Numbered from the stretch's first letter, positions 1-6,643 are shown. The stretch: DNA of 19,073 bases from an uncultured Oscillibacter sp. (GCA_910588175.1 CAJUQQ010000039.1:1-19073), one strand, 5' to 3'. Made by a program: numbers and translations. The notes: generated by a model not told the origin, from the letters alone.

Positions 1-54
1 TCGTAACTCTCTTCCTTCCCGTTGTTGGAGTTTTTACCGTTTTTCGACACTCTG

Positions 55-89
55 GCAGGTCCCCGGCGAAAGCCGGGGACCTGCTTTTT
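55..89 (+). terminator. Intrinsic terminator of a gene left of the window
   Basis: A perfect 13-bp stem (55-67 with 72-84) with a GAAA loop is followed by five T on the + strand. The T-run is only on this strand, so it terminates a rightward gene that ends before the window. The T-run touches the last codon of the convergent mscS gene, so the hairpin may also mark the 3' end of that message. Confidence 0.8.
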
Positions 90-898
90 CAGTCCTTTTG
101 GATATGCACGTCCAGCTTATTGTAGGGAATTTCCACTCCCGCCTGGGCGAATTCCTCCCGCAGATGCTCCGCCAGAGCAAACTGGGTGGTCCAAAAGTCC
201 TCCGCCGACGCCCAGCAGTAAACCGTGAAGTCGACGCCGCTCTCCCCAAAGGCCGTCAGATACACCGCCGGAGCCGGGTCGTTCAGGATGTGCTCCGTGG
301 CCTCGACCGCCCGGTGACAGGCGGCTTTCACCGTCTCCGTGGGCGCGCCGTAGGCGGCGCTCATCCTCCAGGCAATCCGGCGGCGGCCCAGCACGGTGTA
401 ATTCGTCACCTTGGAAGCCGCCAGCTCCTTGTTGGGCAGCAGGGCCGTCAGGCCGTCGGGGGTGATGAGCTTCGTGTGGTTCAGGCTGATCTCCTCCACC
501 GTGCCGGAGACTCCGCCGGACTCAATAAAATCCCCAATGGCAAAGGGGTGGGAGGACAAAATCACCAGTCCCCCGGCCACGTTGCCCAGAACGTCCTCCG
601 CCGCCAGAGTAATCCCCAGGGAACCGACAGACAGAAGGGCCACCAGAGAGGTCATGTTAATGCCCAAGCTTCCGGCGGTAAAGACCACCGTCAGCGTGTA
701 CAGCAGCAGCTTGAGCGCCATCAGCACATAGCGCCGGATGCGCTCCTCCAGCTTCGTCCGGCCAAGGAGGCGGCGGGCCACCTTCATCAGCAGCCGCACC
801 GCCACCAGGCACACCAGCAATGTGACGGCGGCGGTCAGAATGTTCTCCAGCGCCAGCTTTCCGGCAAAGCGCTCCAGGGCCCCGTTCAGATCGAACAC
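89..898 (-). CDS. mscS: Small mechanosensitive channel, MscS family
   Basis: Predicted small-conductance mechanosensitive channel of the cytoplasmic membrane, which opens on membrane tension to release solutes during hypo-osmotic shock. The 269-residue protein is close to the length of E. coli MscS (286). Hydrophobic segments lie near residues 17-38 and 58-77. The pore-lining TM3 region (about 81-115) is Gly/Ala-rich and leads into the family signature PFAIGDFI (118-125). The beta domain follows, with GTVEEISLNHTKLITPDG (132-149) and LPNKELAASKVTNYT (154-168). The start is GTG at 898, seven bases after AAGGAGG. It lies 41 bases downstream of serA on the same strand with no promoter or terminator visible between them, so it is probably cotranscribed. 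The family assignment is secure; gating type and conductance cannot be read from sequence. Confidence 0.93.
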   Translation of the reverse strand: MFDLNGALERFAGKLALENILTAAVTLLVCLVAVRLLMKVARRLLGRTKLEERIRRYVLMALKLLLYTLTVVFTAGSLGINMTSLVALLSVGSLGITLAAEDVLGNVAGGLVILSSHPFAIGDFIESGGVSGTVEEISLNHTKLITPDGLTALLPNKELAASKVTNYTVLGRRRIAWRMSAAYGAPTETVKAACHRAVEATEHILNDPAPAVYLTAFGESGVDFTVYCWASAEDFWTTQFALAEHLREEFAQAGVEIPYNKLDVHIQKD

Positions 899-939
899 AG
901 GCTCTCCTCCTTAAACAGCAACTTTAAAAAGGCGTTTTC

Positions 940-2106
940 TCAGCCGATCACCCGAACCCGAATCACGTTGGCCAGGTGTTTCAGATCCTCCAGCACGGCG
1001 GGCTCCACCCGGGTCCCCAGGTCCACCAGGGTATAGGCATAATCCCCCTTGCTCTTGTTGCTCAGGTTTTCCACGTTCACGCCGTCCCGGCTGAGAAGGG
1101 CGGTGATGTTGGCCAGCATGGCGGGAATGTTCTTGTGGAGAACGCAGAGCCGCTGGGCGCCGCTCCGTTCCAGGTACACGTCGGGGAGATTGACGGAGTT
1201 TTTGATGTTCCCGTTCTCCAGGTAGTCCCGCAGCTCCTCCGCCGCCATGACGGCGCAGTTCTGCTCGCTCTCCGGGGTGGAGGCCCCCAGGTGGGGCATG
1301 GCGATGACATGCGGGTTCGCCACCAGCTTGTTTGTGGGGAAGTCGGTGACATAGGCCGTCACCTTCCCCGCGTCCAGGGCGGACAGCAGCGCCTCGTCGT
1401 CCACAATCCCGCCCCGGGCCAGGTTGATCAGCCTTACGCCGGGCTTCATGGCGGCAAAGGCCTCCGGGCCGATCATGCGGCGGGTTCTCTCGTTAAAGTG
1501 GATGTGGGCGGTGATGTAGTCCGCCTTTTTGTAGAGCTCGTTCACGTCCCGGACCACGTGGACGTGCCGGTCCAGCCGCAGGGCGGCGTCCACGGAGAGG
1601 AAGGGGTCGAAGCCGTACACGTCCATCCCCAGGTCCAAGGCCACGTTGGCAACCAAGGAGCCAATGGCCCCCAGGCCAATGACACCCAGGGCCTTGCGGT
1701 AGAGCTCCGGCCCCACAAAGGCGGATTTGCCCTTCTCCACCACGGTCTCCACCTCCACACCGGAGGCGGCCTGGTTCTTCACCCAGCGCACCGCGCCGGT
1801 AACGTCCCGGGAGGAGATCAGCATGGCGCAGAGGACCAGCTCCTTCACGGCGTTGGCGTTGGCCCCGGGGGTGGAGAAAACGGCGATGCCCTTTTCCGAG
1901 CAGCGGTCCAGGGGGATGTTGTTGACCCCTACCCCCGCCCGGGCGATGGCCAGCAGGCTCTCCGGAAGCGGATAGTCCAGCAGATTGGCGGAGCGGACCA
2001 GGATGCCCTCTTCCCCCTCCAGGTTCTCCTCCACTTGATAGCGGGCGGGGTCCAGCCGCGCGAGGCCCTGGGGATCGATCTTGTTGAATGTCTTGATTCG
2101 GTACAT
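940..2106 (-). CDS. serA: D-3-phosphoglycerate dehydrogenase with C-terminal ACT domain
   Basis: Catalyses NAD-dependent oxidation of 3-phosphoglycerate to 3-phosphohydroxypyruvate, the first step of serine synthesis in the cytosol. The 388-residue protein has a split substrate-binding domain, a Rossmann domain with GLGAIG (144-149), and the D-2-hydroxyacid dehydrogenase catalytic set: Arg231 in NLARGG, an acidic residue in VDDEAL (235-240), and His272 in PHLGAST. An ACT domain (about 319-388) probably gives serine feedback control. This short form lacks the extra intervening domain of the roughly 525-residue type. The ATG at 2106 follows GGAGG by five bases. A TTGCCC/TATACT promoter lies upstream. 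No serC or serB is adjacent. Other 2-hydroxyacid dehydrogenases are possible but the ACT domain favours SerA. Confidence 0.92.
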   Translation of the reverse strand: MYRIKTFNKIDPQGLARLDPARYQVEENLEGEEGILVRSANLLDYPLPESLLAIARAGVGVNNIPLDRCSEKGIAVFSTPGANANAVKELVLCAMLISSRDVTGAVRWVKNQAASGVEVETVVEKGKSAFVGPELYRKALGVIGLGAIGSLVANVALDLGMDVYGFDPFLSVDAALRLDRHVHVVRDVNELYKKADYITAHIHFNERTRRMIGPEAFAAMKPGVRLINLARGGIVDDEALLSALDAGKVTAYVTDFPTNKLVANPHVIAMPHLGASTPESEQNCAVMAAEELRDYLENGNIKNSVNLPDVYLERSGAQRLCVLHKNIPAMLANITALLSRDGVNVENLSNKSKGDYAYTLVDLGTRVEPAVLEDLKHLANVIRVRVIG

Positions 2107-2172
2107 GAAAACCTCCGGTTAAAAGAGATGGTATTTCGTTGGAGGAAGCCCGCCGGGGCGGTCTTCGGCTAT

Positions 2173-2201
2173 AGTATAGTCTCCTTTCCCTCCGGGGGCA
2201 A
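2173..2201 (-). promoter_or_regulatory. Promoter of serA-mscS
   Basis: Reading the minus strand, -35 TTGCCC (2201-2196) and -10 TATACT (2178-2173) are separated by exactly 17 bases. This predicts a leader of about 60 bases before the serA start. No T-box or riboswitch pattern was recognised in that leader. Confidence 0.7.
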
Positions 2202-2304
2202 GTGGCATTTCCACAGAATTTGGCCGGTTTGTTGCTTTTACCATGGAGCTTTTGGAAAAATCCGCCTATACTGAGAAAAAATATGATGTCCGGAGGTCTC
2301 CATC

Positions 2305-2685
2305 ATGGCGATTTTCATCCCCAAGCCCCTTGCCAAGACTCATCCCCTGGAGGACCCCGCCGGGGACTACAAAACCGCCCGCCGGGCGGAACAATACCGT
2401 TTCAGCGCCCTTGCCGTCTACTTCCCCGCTTTCCCCGGGACACAATACCTCTCCTTCGCCTCCCTGACCCGGGCGCTGACCCGGAACACCAGCCTGCCCC
2501 TGACGGGCTGCTGCGGCAAGGCCCTGCCTGTCACCCGGCTGCGGCTGTACTATGACGGCGGAGAGTTCTATCAGGATTTCACCTTCGAGAAGCTGGCGTG
2601 CGCCAACCAGGTGTTGGACGCCGTGGCCGCCGCACGGCCGGAGCTCCCCCTGGAACGGGAGGAGCGGGCTCAAAGCGCCATTTGA
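2305..2685 (+). CDS. Uncharacterised 126-residue protein
   Basis: I do not recognise this protein. It is 126 residues, soluble-looking, with no signal peptide or membrane helix. Features visible are a Cys-Cys pair in LTGCCGKAL (about 66-74), an aromatic stretch YYDGGEFYQDFTF (about 81-93), and an acidic, Arg-rich C terminus. The ATG is placed eight bases after CGGAGG, and a strong terminator follows within 15 bases of the stop, so it looks like a genuine single-gene unit. A TATACT hexamer at 2267-2272 could be its -10 but no convincing -35 is seen. It is separated from the next gene by the terminator and a new promoter, so no functional link is implied. Confidence 0.72.
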   Translation: MAIFIPKPLAKTHPLEDPAGDYKTARRAEQYRFSALAVYFPAFPGTQYLSFASLTRALTRNTSLPLTGCCGKALPVTRLRLYYDGGEFYQDFTFEKLACANQVLDAVAAARPELPLEREERAQSAI

Positions 2686-2698
2686 GAACAAGCGGACT

Positions 2699-2727
2699 CG
2701 CCGGAGGCGGTACCTCCGGCGTTTTTT
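2699..2727 (+). terminator. Intrinsic terminator after the 126-residue protein gene
   Basis: A perfect 9-bp GC-rich stem (2699-2707 with 2713-2721) and 5-base loop are followed by six T. It isolates the upstream gene from the MerR promoter that begins about 30 bases later. Confidence 0.85.
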
Positions 2728-2758
2728 CGCCTCTTTTTAAAAATTTATCAAATTCCTC

Positions 2759-2789
2759 TTGACCTTCCCCCTGCTGGAAGGTGTATGAT
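2759..2789 (+). promoter_or_regulatory. MerR-type promoter-operator with CueR-box-like inverted repeat
   Basis: The -35 TTGACC (2759-2764) and -10 TATGAT (2784-2789) are 19 bases apart, the over-long spacing typical of promoters activated by MerR proteins. The spacer contains a perfect inverted repeat, ACCTTCC (2762-2768), seven bases, then GGAAGGT (2776-2782). From memory this is nearly the E. coli CueR box of copA. It directly precedes the merR gene, so autoregulation by the encoded protein is the simplest reading. Confidence 0.85.
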
Positions 2790-2814
2790 GAACCCGGAAA
2801 TTGAGGTGAGAGGC

Positions 2815-3465
2815 TTGAAAATCAACGAGGTAGAGGCCCTGGTGGGCATCACTCGGAAAAACATCCGCTTCTATGAAGCCGAGGGTCTGCTGACTCCCCG
2901 GCGGAACAGCGAAAACGGCTACCGGGATTACGGCGAGGCCGAGGTACGCGTCCTGCTGCAAATCAAGCTGATGCGGAAGCTGGGCGTGTCCCTGGAAGAG
3001 ATCCGGCGGATGCAGGGCGGGGTTCATACCGTTGGAGACGGCATGCGCCGCCACCTGGTCACCCTGGAACGGGACCGGAACAACCTGGAGCAAGCCATTC
3101 AGCTCTGCGCGGGGCTGACGGACCGGCAGGAACGGCTGAGCGATCTGGACGCAGGCAGTATTTTAAAGGAGATGGAAGCCATGGAGCAAAGCGGCGCTAC
3201 CTTCCAGAATAAGCAGCGGCAGGATGTCCGCATCCGCTATGTGGCCCCGGTGGCCATCACTGTGCTGATGCTGCTTTTGATGGGGGGCATCGCGGGGCTG
3301 ATTCTCTGGCTCACCGCCCTGAGCGCCGAGGAAGCGCCCCCGGCCTTTATGCTGGCGATCATCGCCCTGATTCCCCTGGTTATCAGCGGCGGCGTGGTGC
3401 TGGCCCTGGTCCAGCGAATACGGGAAATCGGGAGAGGAGAGATTGACGATGCGAAAAACTACTAA
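2815..3465 (+). CDS. MerR-family regulator with a two-helix membrane tail
   Basis: DNA-binding transcription regulator, here 216 residues from a TTG start. The N-terminal winged helix-turn-helix begins KINEVEALVGITRKNIRFYE, with NGYRDY (34-39) typical of the family. A dimerisation helix covers about 75-108. It lacks the Cys-containing metal loop of CueR or MerR. Two hydrophobic segments (about 143-167 and 176-198) predict a membrane-anchored form, and the protein ends in a motif shared with two neighbouring small proteins. An ATG at 2785 would add ten residues, but it lies inside the -10 hexamer and cannot be on the transcript. The TTG at 2815 follows AGGTGA by five bases and gives the usual family N terminus. 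The last 17 bases overlap the next gene. The inducing signal is unknown; a membrane or cell-envelope signal is inferred only from the tail. Confidence 0.88.
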   Translation: MKINEVEALVGITRKNIRFYEAEGLLTPRRNSENGYRDYGEAEVRVLLQIKLMRKLGVSLEEIRRMQGGVHTVGDGMRRHLVTLERDRNNLEQAIQLCAGLTDRQERLSDLDAGSILKEMEAMEQSGATFQNKQRQDVRIRYVAPVAITVLMLLLMGGIAGLILWLTALSAEEAPPAFMLAIIALIPLVISGGVVLALVQRIREIGRGEIDDAKNY

Positions 3466-3709
3466 AAAGAAGATTGCCCCCATTGTGATTACGGCGGCGG
3501 TGGTGCTGTACGTCGGGCCGCTGGTCCTCGCGCTTCTGGCGGGCATGGGCGGCCTTTTCGGAGGAGACGGCCCCATCCTGTTCGCGCTGGCCTTTCTGAC
3601 GGCCTATCTGGTTCTCGGCGGCGCGGTGATCTTCGGGGTCATCAAGGCCCTGCTCCAACGCCTGGACGAGATCGACGGCGGCGAGGAGGAAGAGGCCAGC
3701 CAATACTGA
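3449..3709 (+). CDS. Small two-helix membrane protein with shared C-terminal tail
   Basis: An 86-residue membrane protein: a Lys/Arg-rich start (RKTTKKK), hydrophobic helices near 9-33 and 43-67, then the cytoplasmic-looking tail QRLDEIDGGEEEEASQY. Helix layout and tail match the C-terminal half of the preceding MerR protein, so it may be a partner or a detached copy of that module. The ATG at 3449 is preferred over a TTG at 3443 because GGAGAGGAGA ends eight bases upstream. That site lies inside the end of merR, whose stop is 17 bases into this gene, so translation is probably coupled. No enzymatic function is suggested. Confidence 0.78.
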   Translation: MRKTTKKKIAPIVITAAVVLYVGPLVLALLAGMGGLFGGDGPILFALAFLTAYLVLGGAVIFGVIKALLQRLDEIDGGEEEEASQY

Positions 3710-3766
3710 GGACAGCACAGCGGGACGCCTCCCAAGGAAGCGCCCCGCCATCCGGAATTCTCCGTT

Positions 3767-4510
3767 TTATCCCCAGTGCCCGGTCTCGGAGCGGCTGTGT
3801 TCCCGCCGGTTGCCAAGCTGGATGTTGAACAGCATTTTGGTCAGGTTCTCAATTTCGTCCTTTTTCAGCTGGGCGAACAGGATGCCGCAGCGGAAGCCGT
3901 TGGTCCCGCAGTCGTTCACCCGGATTACCTCGCCCACAAAATCCATGGCCACGTAATCGTCCAGCTTCACCTTTAGGTGCAGGACCTCTCCCTCTCCGTG
4001 GAGGTACTCCGACTGGATGCAGCAGCCCTCGGTGCTGATATCCACCAGAGTGCAGTTCTCCGGGCGCTCCATGCGCTCATCGTTGAGGTAGTAAATGGAA
4101 ATGGGGACATTGATGGCCAGGCGGAAATTTCTCCGGTGGTTGTCCCGGACCTCCGGCTCCAGATCGCCCAGCTTAATCATCGTCCGGGTGGATTCCATCA
4201 CTCTGGCCCGCAGGTAAAACTGAGTCATTCTGCTGTCACAGCCCCGGATGAAGAGCGTGCTTCCCACCTCGCTCAGTTTAAAGGACAGCGCGCCGGGCTT
4301 TCGGCCTATGGTCACCTCACGGTTCTTAAAGGAGGTAATCAGACCGGAATTCATGGACTGTCCGGACTCCTCCATGATCTCCACCGCCATGCCGGTGTTC
4401 AGCTCGGGCAGGTCCGGCGCTGCGGATTCCGCCTTAGCCGCCGCTCCGCCTGCCTCTTCCACGTAATACTCTACGTCCTTATTCCGGCTGAAAAACGAGA
4501 AAATACCCAT
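3767..4510 (-). CDS. PilZ-domain cyclic-di-GMP receptor, YcgR-like
   Basis: Predicted cytosolic protein that binds cyclic-di-GMP and changes motility, adhesion or envelope output. It has 247 residues. After a variable N-terminal stretch, a YcgR-type N domain (about 36-115) precedes the PilZ domain (about 124-230). The two PilZ binding motifs are present: RRNFR (126-130, the RxxxR motif) and DISTEG (157-162, the DxSxxG motif). The ATG at 4510 is preceded by AGGTGG at six bases. It has its own near-consensus promoter and a structured leader of about 115 bases. No flagellar or diguanylate cyclase gene is in the window, so its target cannot be named. It converges on the membrane-protein gene at 3449-3709. 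Confidence 0.9.
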   Translation of the reverse strand: MGIFSFFSRNKDVEYYVEEAGGAAAKAESAAPDLPELNTGMAVEIMEESGQSMNSGLITSFKNREVTIGRKPGALSFKLSEVGSTLFIRGCDSRMTQFYLRARVMESTRTMIKLGDLEPEVRDNHRRNFRLAINVPISIYYLNDERMERPENCTLVDISTEGCCIQSEYLHGEGEVLHLKVKLDDYVAMDFVGEVIRVNDCGTNGFRCGILFAQLKKDEIENLTKMLFNIQLGNRREHSRSETGHWG

Positions 4511-4628
4511 GCCGCACCACCTGTTTCAGTATTTGGACACCCGCCCTGTGGGAGCGGGCCGCATCTTGCGGTTACACAGCTCCGGGCGCGGGGCGCTCCG
4601 GAGAAAACACAAATACCATAACCGCTTC
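4511..4628 (-). other. Structured 5' leader of the PilZ gene
   Basis: The roughly 115-base leader can fold into a long-range 7-bp helix closing a domain (GCGGTTA near its 5' end with TAACCGC about 45 bases later). Inside is a CTCCGG/CCGGAG hairpin, and downstream is a CCCGC/GCGGG hairpin just before the ribosome binding site. I could not match it to a known riboswitch class, and it does not show the GEMM pattern I would expect for cyclic-di-GMP. Confidence 0.4.
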
Positions 4629-4634
4629 GCGGGT

Positions 4635-4663
4635 ATTATATCATAGATGATTTCTGGCCGCAA
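4635..4663 (-). promoter_or_regulatory. Promoter of the PilZ gene
   Basis: On the minus strand, -35 TTGCGG (4663-4658) and a perfect -10 TATAAT (4640-4635) are 17 bases apart. It lies between the divergent PilZ gene and the rightward gene at 4686; no equally good rightward promoter was found there. Confidence 0.8.
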
Positions 4664-4685
4664 GACCTAAAAAGGAGGAATCCAT

Positions 4686-4943
4686 ATGACGGCTGAATCC
4701 CAAAAGCGCCGCTGGAAGCGGCAGGCCGTGCTGAGCGTGGTACTATTCGCCCTGCTCCAGGCGGCCTGCGCGGCTGTGTTTACCGCGCTGTGCTTCATCC
4801 CGGACCTGCCCAGGTGGGCGTCCCGGCTGTTCGCCGCCCTGGCGGGCGTGAGCGGACTGCTGGTGCTCCCCGCCCTGGTGGTGTTAAAACAACGTTTTCA
4901 AGAAATTGAAGGAGGAGAATTTTATGCTGCTGCTGAATATTGA
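4686..4943 (+). CDS. Small two-helix membrane protein with shared C-terminal tail (second copy)
   Basis: An 85-residue membrane protein with a basic start (KRRWKRQ), two hydrophobic helices (about 14-37 and 44-66) and a tail QRFQEIEGGEFYAAAEY. The tail has the same length and spacing as those of the MerR protein and of the 86-residue protein about 1 kb to the left, though the helices differ in sequence. AAGGAGG lies seven bases before the ATG. The end overlaps the next gene by 20 bases, and its GGE codons form part of that gene's ribosome binding site. Function unknown; a regulatory or scaffold role is a guess from the shared tail. Confidence 0.8.
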   Translation: MTAESQKRRWKRQAVLSVVLFALLQAACAAVFTALCFIPDLPRWASRLFAALAGVSGLLVLPALVVLKQRFQEIEGGEFYAAAEY

Positions 4944-5235
4944 CCATGTGCCCGGAAAGGAAATCGAGGCTCTGGGAATTGTAAAGGGAACCGTGGTCCA
5001 GTCCAAGAATTTCGGAAAGGATTTCATGGCCGGCATGAAGACCCTGGTGGGCGGTGAGATCGCGGGCTATACCGAGATGCTCAACGAGGCCCGCCAGATC
5101 GCCACAAAGCGTATGGTGGACGAGGCGCAGGCCTTGGGGGCCGACGCCGTTGTCAACGTTCGCTACGGTTCGTCTTCCGTCATGCAGGGCGCCGCCGAGG
5201 TGGTGGCCTACGGCACGGCGGTGAAGCTGAAGTAA
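4924..5235 (+). CDS. YbjQ/UPF0145-family protein
   Basis: A 103-residue soluble protein of the YbjQ family (UPF0145, sometimes labelled heavy-metal-binding), which forms pentameric rings in solved structures; its biological role is not established. Recognisable are the N-terminal VPGKEIEALGIVKGTVV segment, the central GGEIAGYTEMLNEAR segment (about 44-58) and the C-terminal GADAVVNVRYGSS block. The ATG at 4924 is chosen because GGAGGAGAA lies a few bases upstream, inside the end of the preceding gene; longer forms would bury that site. The stop overlaps the next ATG by one base (TAATG), so at least three genes here are translationally coupled. Confidence 0.9.
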   Translation: MLLLNIDHVPGKEIEALGIVKGTVVQSKNFGKDFMAGMKTLVGGEIAGYTEMLNEARQIATKRMVDEAQALGADAVVNVRYGSSSVMQGAAEVVAYGTAVKLK

Positions 5236-5945
5236 TGCGGGTCACCTTTCTGGACCACAGCGGCTTTTTGGTGGAGACCGGCTCCGCCGCGCTGCTGTTC
5301 GACTGGTGGAAGGGGGAGCTTCCGGCAATAAAGCCGGAGCTTCCCCTGTACGTCTTCGCCAGCCACCGGCACGAGGACCACTTTGACCCCCGGATTTTTG
5401 CCCTGGAGGACGGAACCCGGGAGGTGAGGTTTATCCTGGGCCACGACATCAAGCTCAGCCCCCGCAATCTGGAGCGCTGGGGCGTCTCCCCCGGGACGGC
5501 GGAACAGTGCCATATCCTGAGCGGGGGCCAGACCAAGGTCCTGCCCCACGCGGTGATCGAGGCCCTGCCCTCCACCGACGAGGGAGAGGCCTTTCTGGTC
5601 ACCGCGGACGGCCAGACCATCTTCCACGCCGGGGACCTGAACTGGTGGCACTGGGAGGGGGAGGACAAGGGCTGGAACCGGAACATGGAAGTGAACTTTA
5701 AGAAGTACGCAGAGCCCCTCCGGGGGCGGACGATTGACCTGGCTATGCTGCCCCTGGACCCCCGGCTGGGGGAGGCGGGCTTCTGGGGCCCGGCGTATTT
5801 CCTGGAAACGGCGGATATCCGGCGGTTCCTGCCTATGCATCAATGGGGAGACTTCTGCTTTACATGGAAGTTTTTGGAAAAGCATCCTGCCTTTACAGAC
5901 CGCGTCCTGCCGGTAAAAGAGCCCGGTCAGGTCTTTACACTTTGA
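5235..5945 (+). CDS. MBL-fold metal-dependent hydrolase, UlaG-like
   Basis: A 236-residue metallo-beta-lactamase-fold protein, probably a cytosolic hydrolase. The metal-binding motif HRHEDH (44-49) is complete, and further likely ligands are His131 and Asp134 in HAGD, Asp175 and His202 in PMHQWGD. Such short members resemble the UlaG (ascorbate-6-phosphate lactonase) branch, but no ascorbate or sugar-acid genes are nearby, so the substrate is unknown. The ATG overlaps the stop of the ybjQ-like gene by one base, showing coupling to it. The two small membrane-protein modules and this enzyme may share a pathway, but the sequence does not prove it. Confidence 0.88.
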   Translation: MRVTFLDHSGFLVETGSAALLFDWWKGELPAIKPELPLYVFASHRHEDHFDPRIFALEDGTREVRFILGHDIKLSPRNLERWGVSPGTAEQCHILSGGQTKVLPHAVIEALPSTDEGEAFLVTADGQTIFHAGDLNWWHWEGEDKGWNRNMEVNFKKYAEPLRGRTIDLAMLPLDPRLGEAGFWGPAYFLETADIRRFLPMHQWGDFCFTWKFLEKHPAFTDRVLPVKEPGQVFTL

Positions 5946-6012
5946 CAAGGGGAATCCCCTCTCTGGCCAAGCGGCGGAGAGTGAGATGATTCCATAAGGA
6001 GGGTATTTCATC

Positions 6013-6168
6013 ATGTACGCTGTAGGAGCTGTTGGTGTATTTCTGCTTTTCTTGGGCGTCGTTCTCATAACCCGATACGCGGACAGCCCGCTGCCGATTG
6101 CCGGTGTAATCTGTATTCTGGCGGGCATTATCCTTGCCAGAATCAGCCGGGCAAACCGAAGAAAGTAA
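6013..6168 (+). CDS. Small membrane protein, 51 residues
   Basis: A short reading frame of 51 codons beginning MYAVGAVGVFLLFLGVVL. It has two hydrophobic segments (about 3-20 and 27-43) joined by RYADSPLP and a strongly basic end ARISRANRRK, which would sit in the cytoplasm. AAGGAGGG (5996-6003) lies nine bases before the ATG, one of the best ribosome binding sites in the window, which is the main argument for a real gene. It follows the hydrolase gene by 67 bases and is followed by a strong hairpin. Function unknown. Confidence 0.68.
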   Translation: MYAVGAVGVFLLFLGVVLITRYADSPLPIAGVICILAGIILARISRANRRK

Positions 6169-6211
6169 CCCCCTTCCAAGCAGTCCCCGTTTCGCCGGGG
6201 GAGGAAGCATC

Positions 6212-6245
6212 AGCGCCCCGCCTTGACGGCGGGGCGCTGGTTTAT
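6212..6245. terminator. Hairpin between convergent genes, probable terminator
   Basis: A perfect 11-bp GC-rich stem (6212-6222 with 6228-6238) separates the rightward 51-residue gene from the leftward cytidine deaminase. The + strand side continues GGTTTATT, a weak T-run; the minus side has no T-run. It probably serves mainly the rightward operon. Confidence 0.55.
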
Positions 6246-6643
6246 TCCTCTTTCAGCAGGTACTCCGGGCCGAAGCCGTGGGGCAGCAGCTCCCGGAGGG
6301 ACAGGGCCAGCTCCTCCCCCTTGCCGTTGAGGCTGATGATCTCCATGTCCGGGGCGAACTCGTAGAGCACCTGGCGGCAGACGGCGCAGGGGACGCAGAA
6401 GTCCCCGCACCGGCCCGCCACCACGATGCGGACAAAGTCCTTGTGCCCCTCGCTGACGGCCTTGGCCACGGCCACCCGCTCGGCACAGAGGGTGGGGGAA
6501 TAGGCGGCGTTTTCAATGTTGCAGCCGGTGAAGACCGTGCCGTCGGAGCACTCCAGGGCCGCGCCCACGGGGAAGTGGGAATAGGGAATATAGGCCCGGT
6601 CCAGCATGGAGACGGCGGCGGCTTTCAGTTCTTCTCTTGTCAT
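6242..6643 (-). CDS. cdd: Cytidine deaminase
   Basis: Zinc enzyme that deaminates cytidine and deoxycytidine to uridine and deoxyuridine in pyrimidine salvage. The 133-residue length fits the homotetrameric type. The catalytic set is complete: CAE (53-55) with Cys53 as zinc ligand and Glu55 as proton shuttle, and PCAVC (85-89) with Cys86 and Cys89. NIENAAY (42-48) and the terminal FGPEYLL are also typical. The ATG at 6643 is preferred over one eight codons upstream because AAAGGAG sits at the right distance and within the longer form. It lies 69 bases after the deacetylase gene on the same strand; no separate promoter was found, so readthrough is possible. Confidence 0.95.
   Translation of the reverse strand: MTREELKAAAVSMLDRAYIPYSHFPVGAALECSDGTVFTGCNIENAAYSPTLCAERVAVAKAVSEGHKDFVRIVVAGRCGDFCVPCAVCRQVLYEFAPDMEIISLNGKGEELALSLRELLPHGFGPEYLLKEE

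Noticed and set aside
2207..2272. Promoter for the 126-residue protein based on TATACT at 2267-2272
   Set aside because: No acceptable -35 hexamer lies 16 to 18 bases upstream and no extended -10 is present.
976..2274. Rightward open frame of 432 codons opposite serA
   Set aside because: Shadow of GC-rich codons. The leftward frame encodes a complete phosphoglycerate dehydrogenase, and the shadow product is a His/Gly/Val-rich sequence without domain motifs.
3720..3748. Hairpin GCGGGACGC/GCGCCCCGC between the convergent membrane-protein and PilZ genes
   Set aside because: The stem has a mismatch, a long loop and no adjacent T-run on either strand, so it is too weak to list as a terminator.
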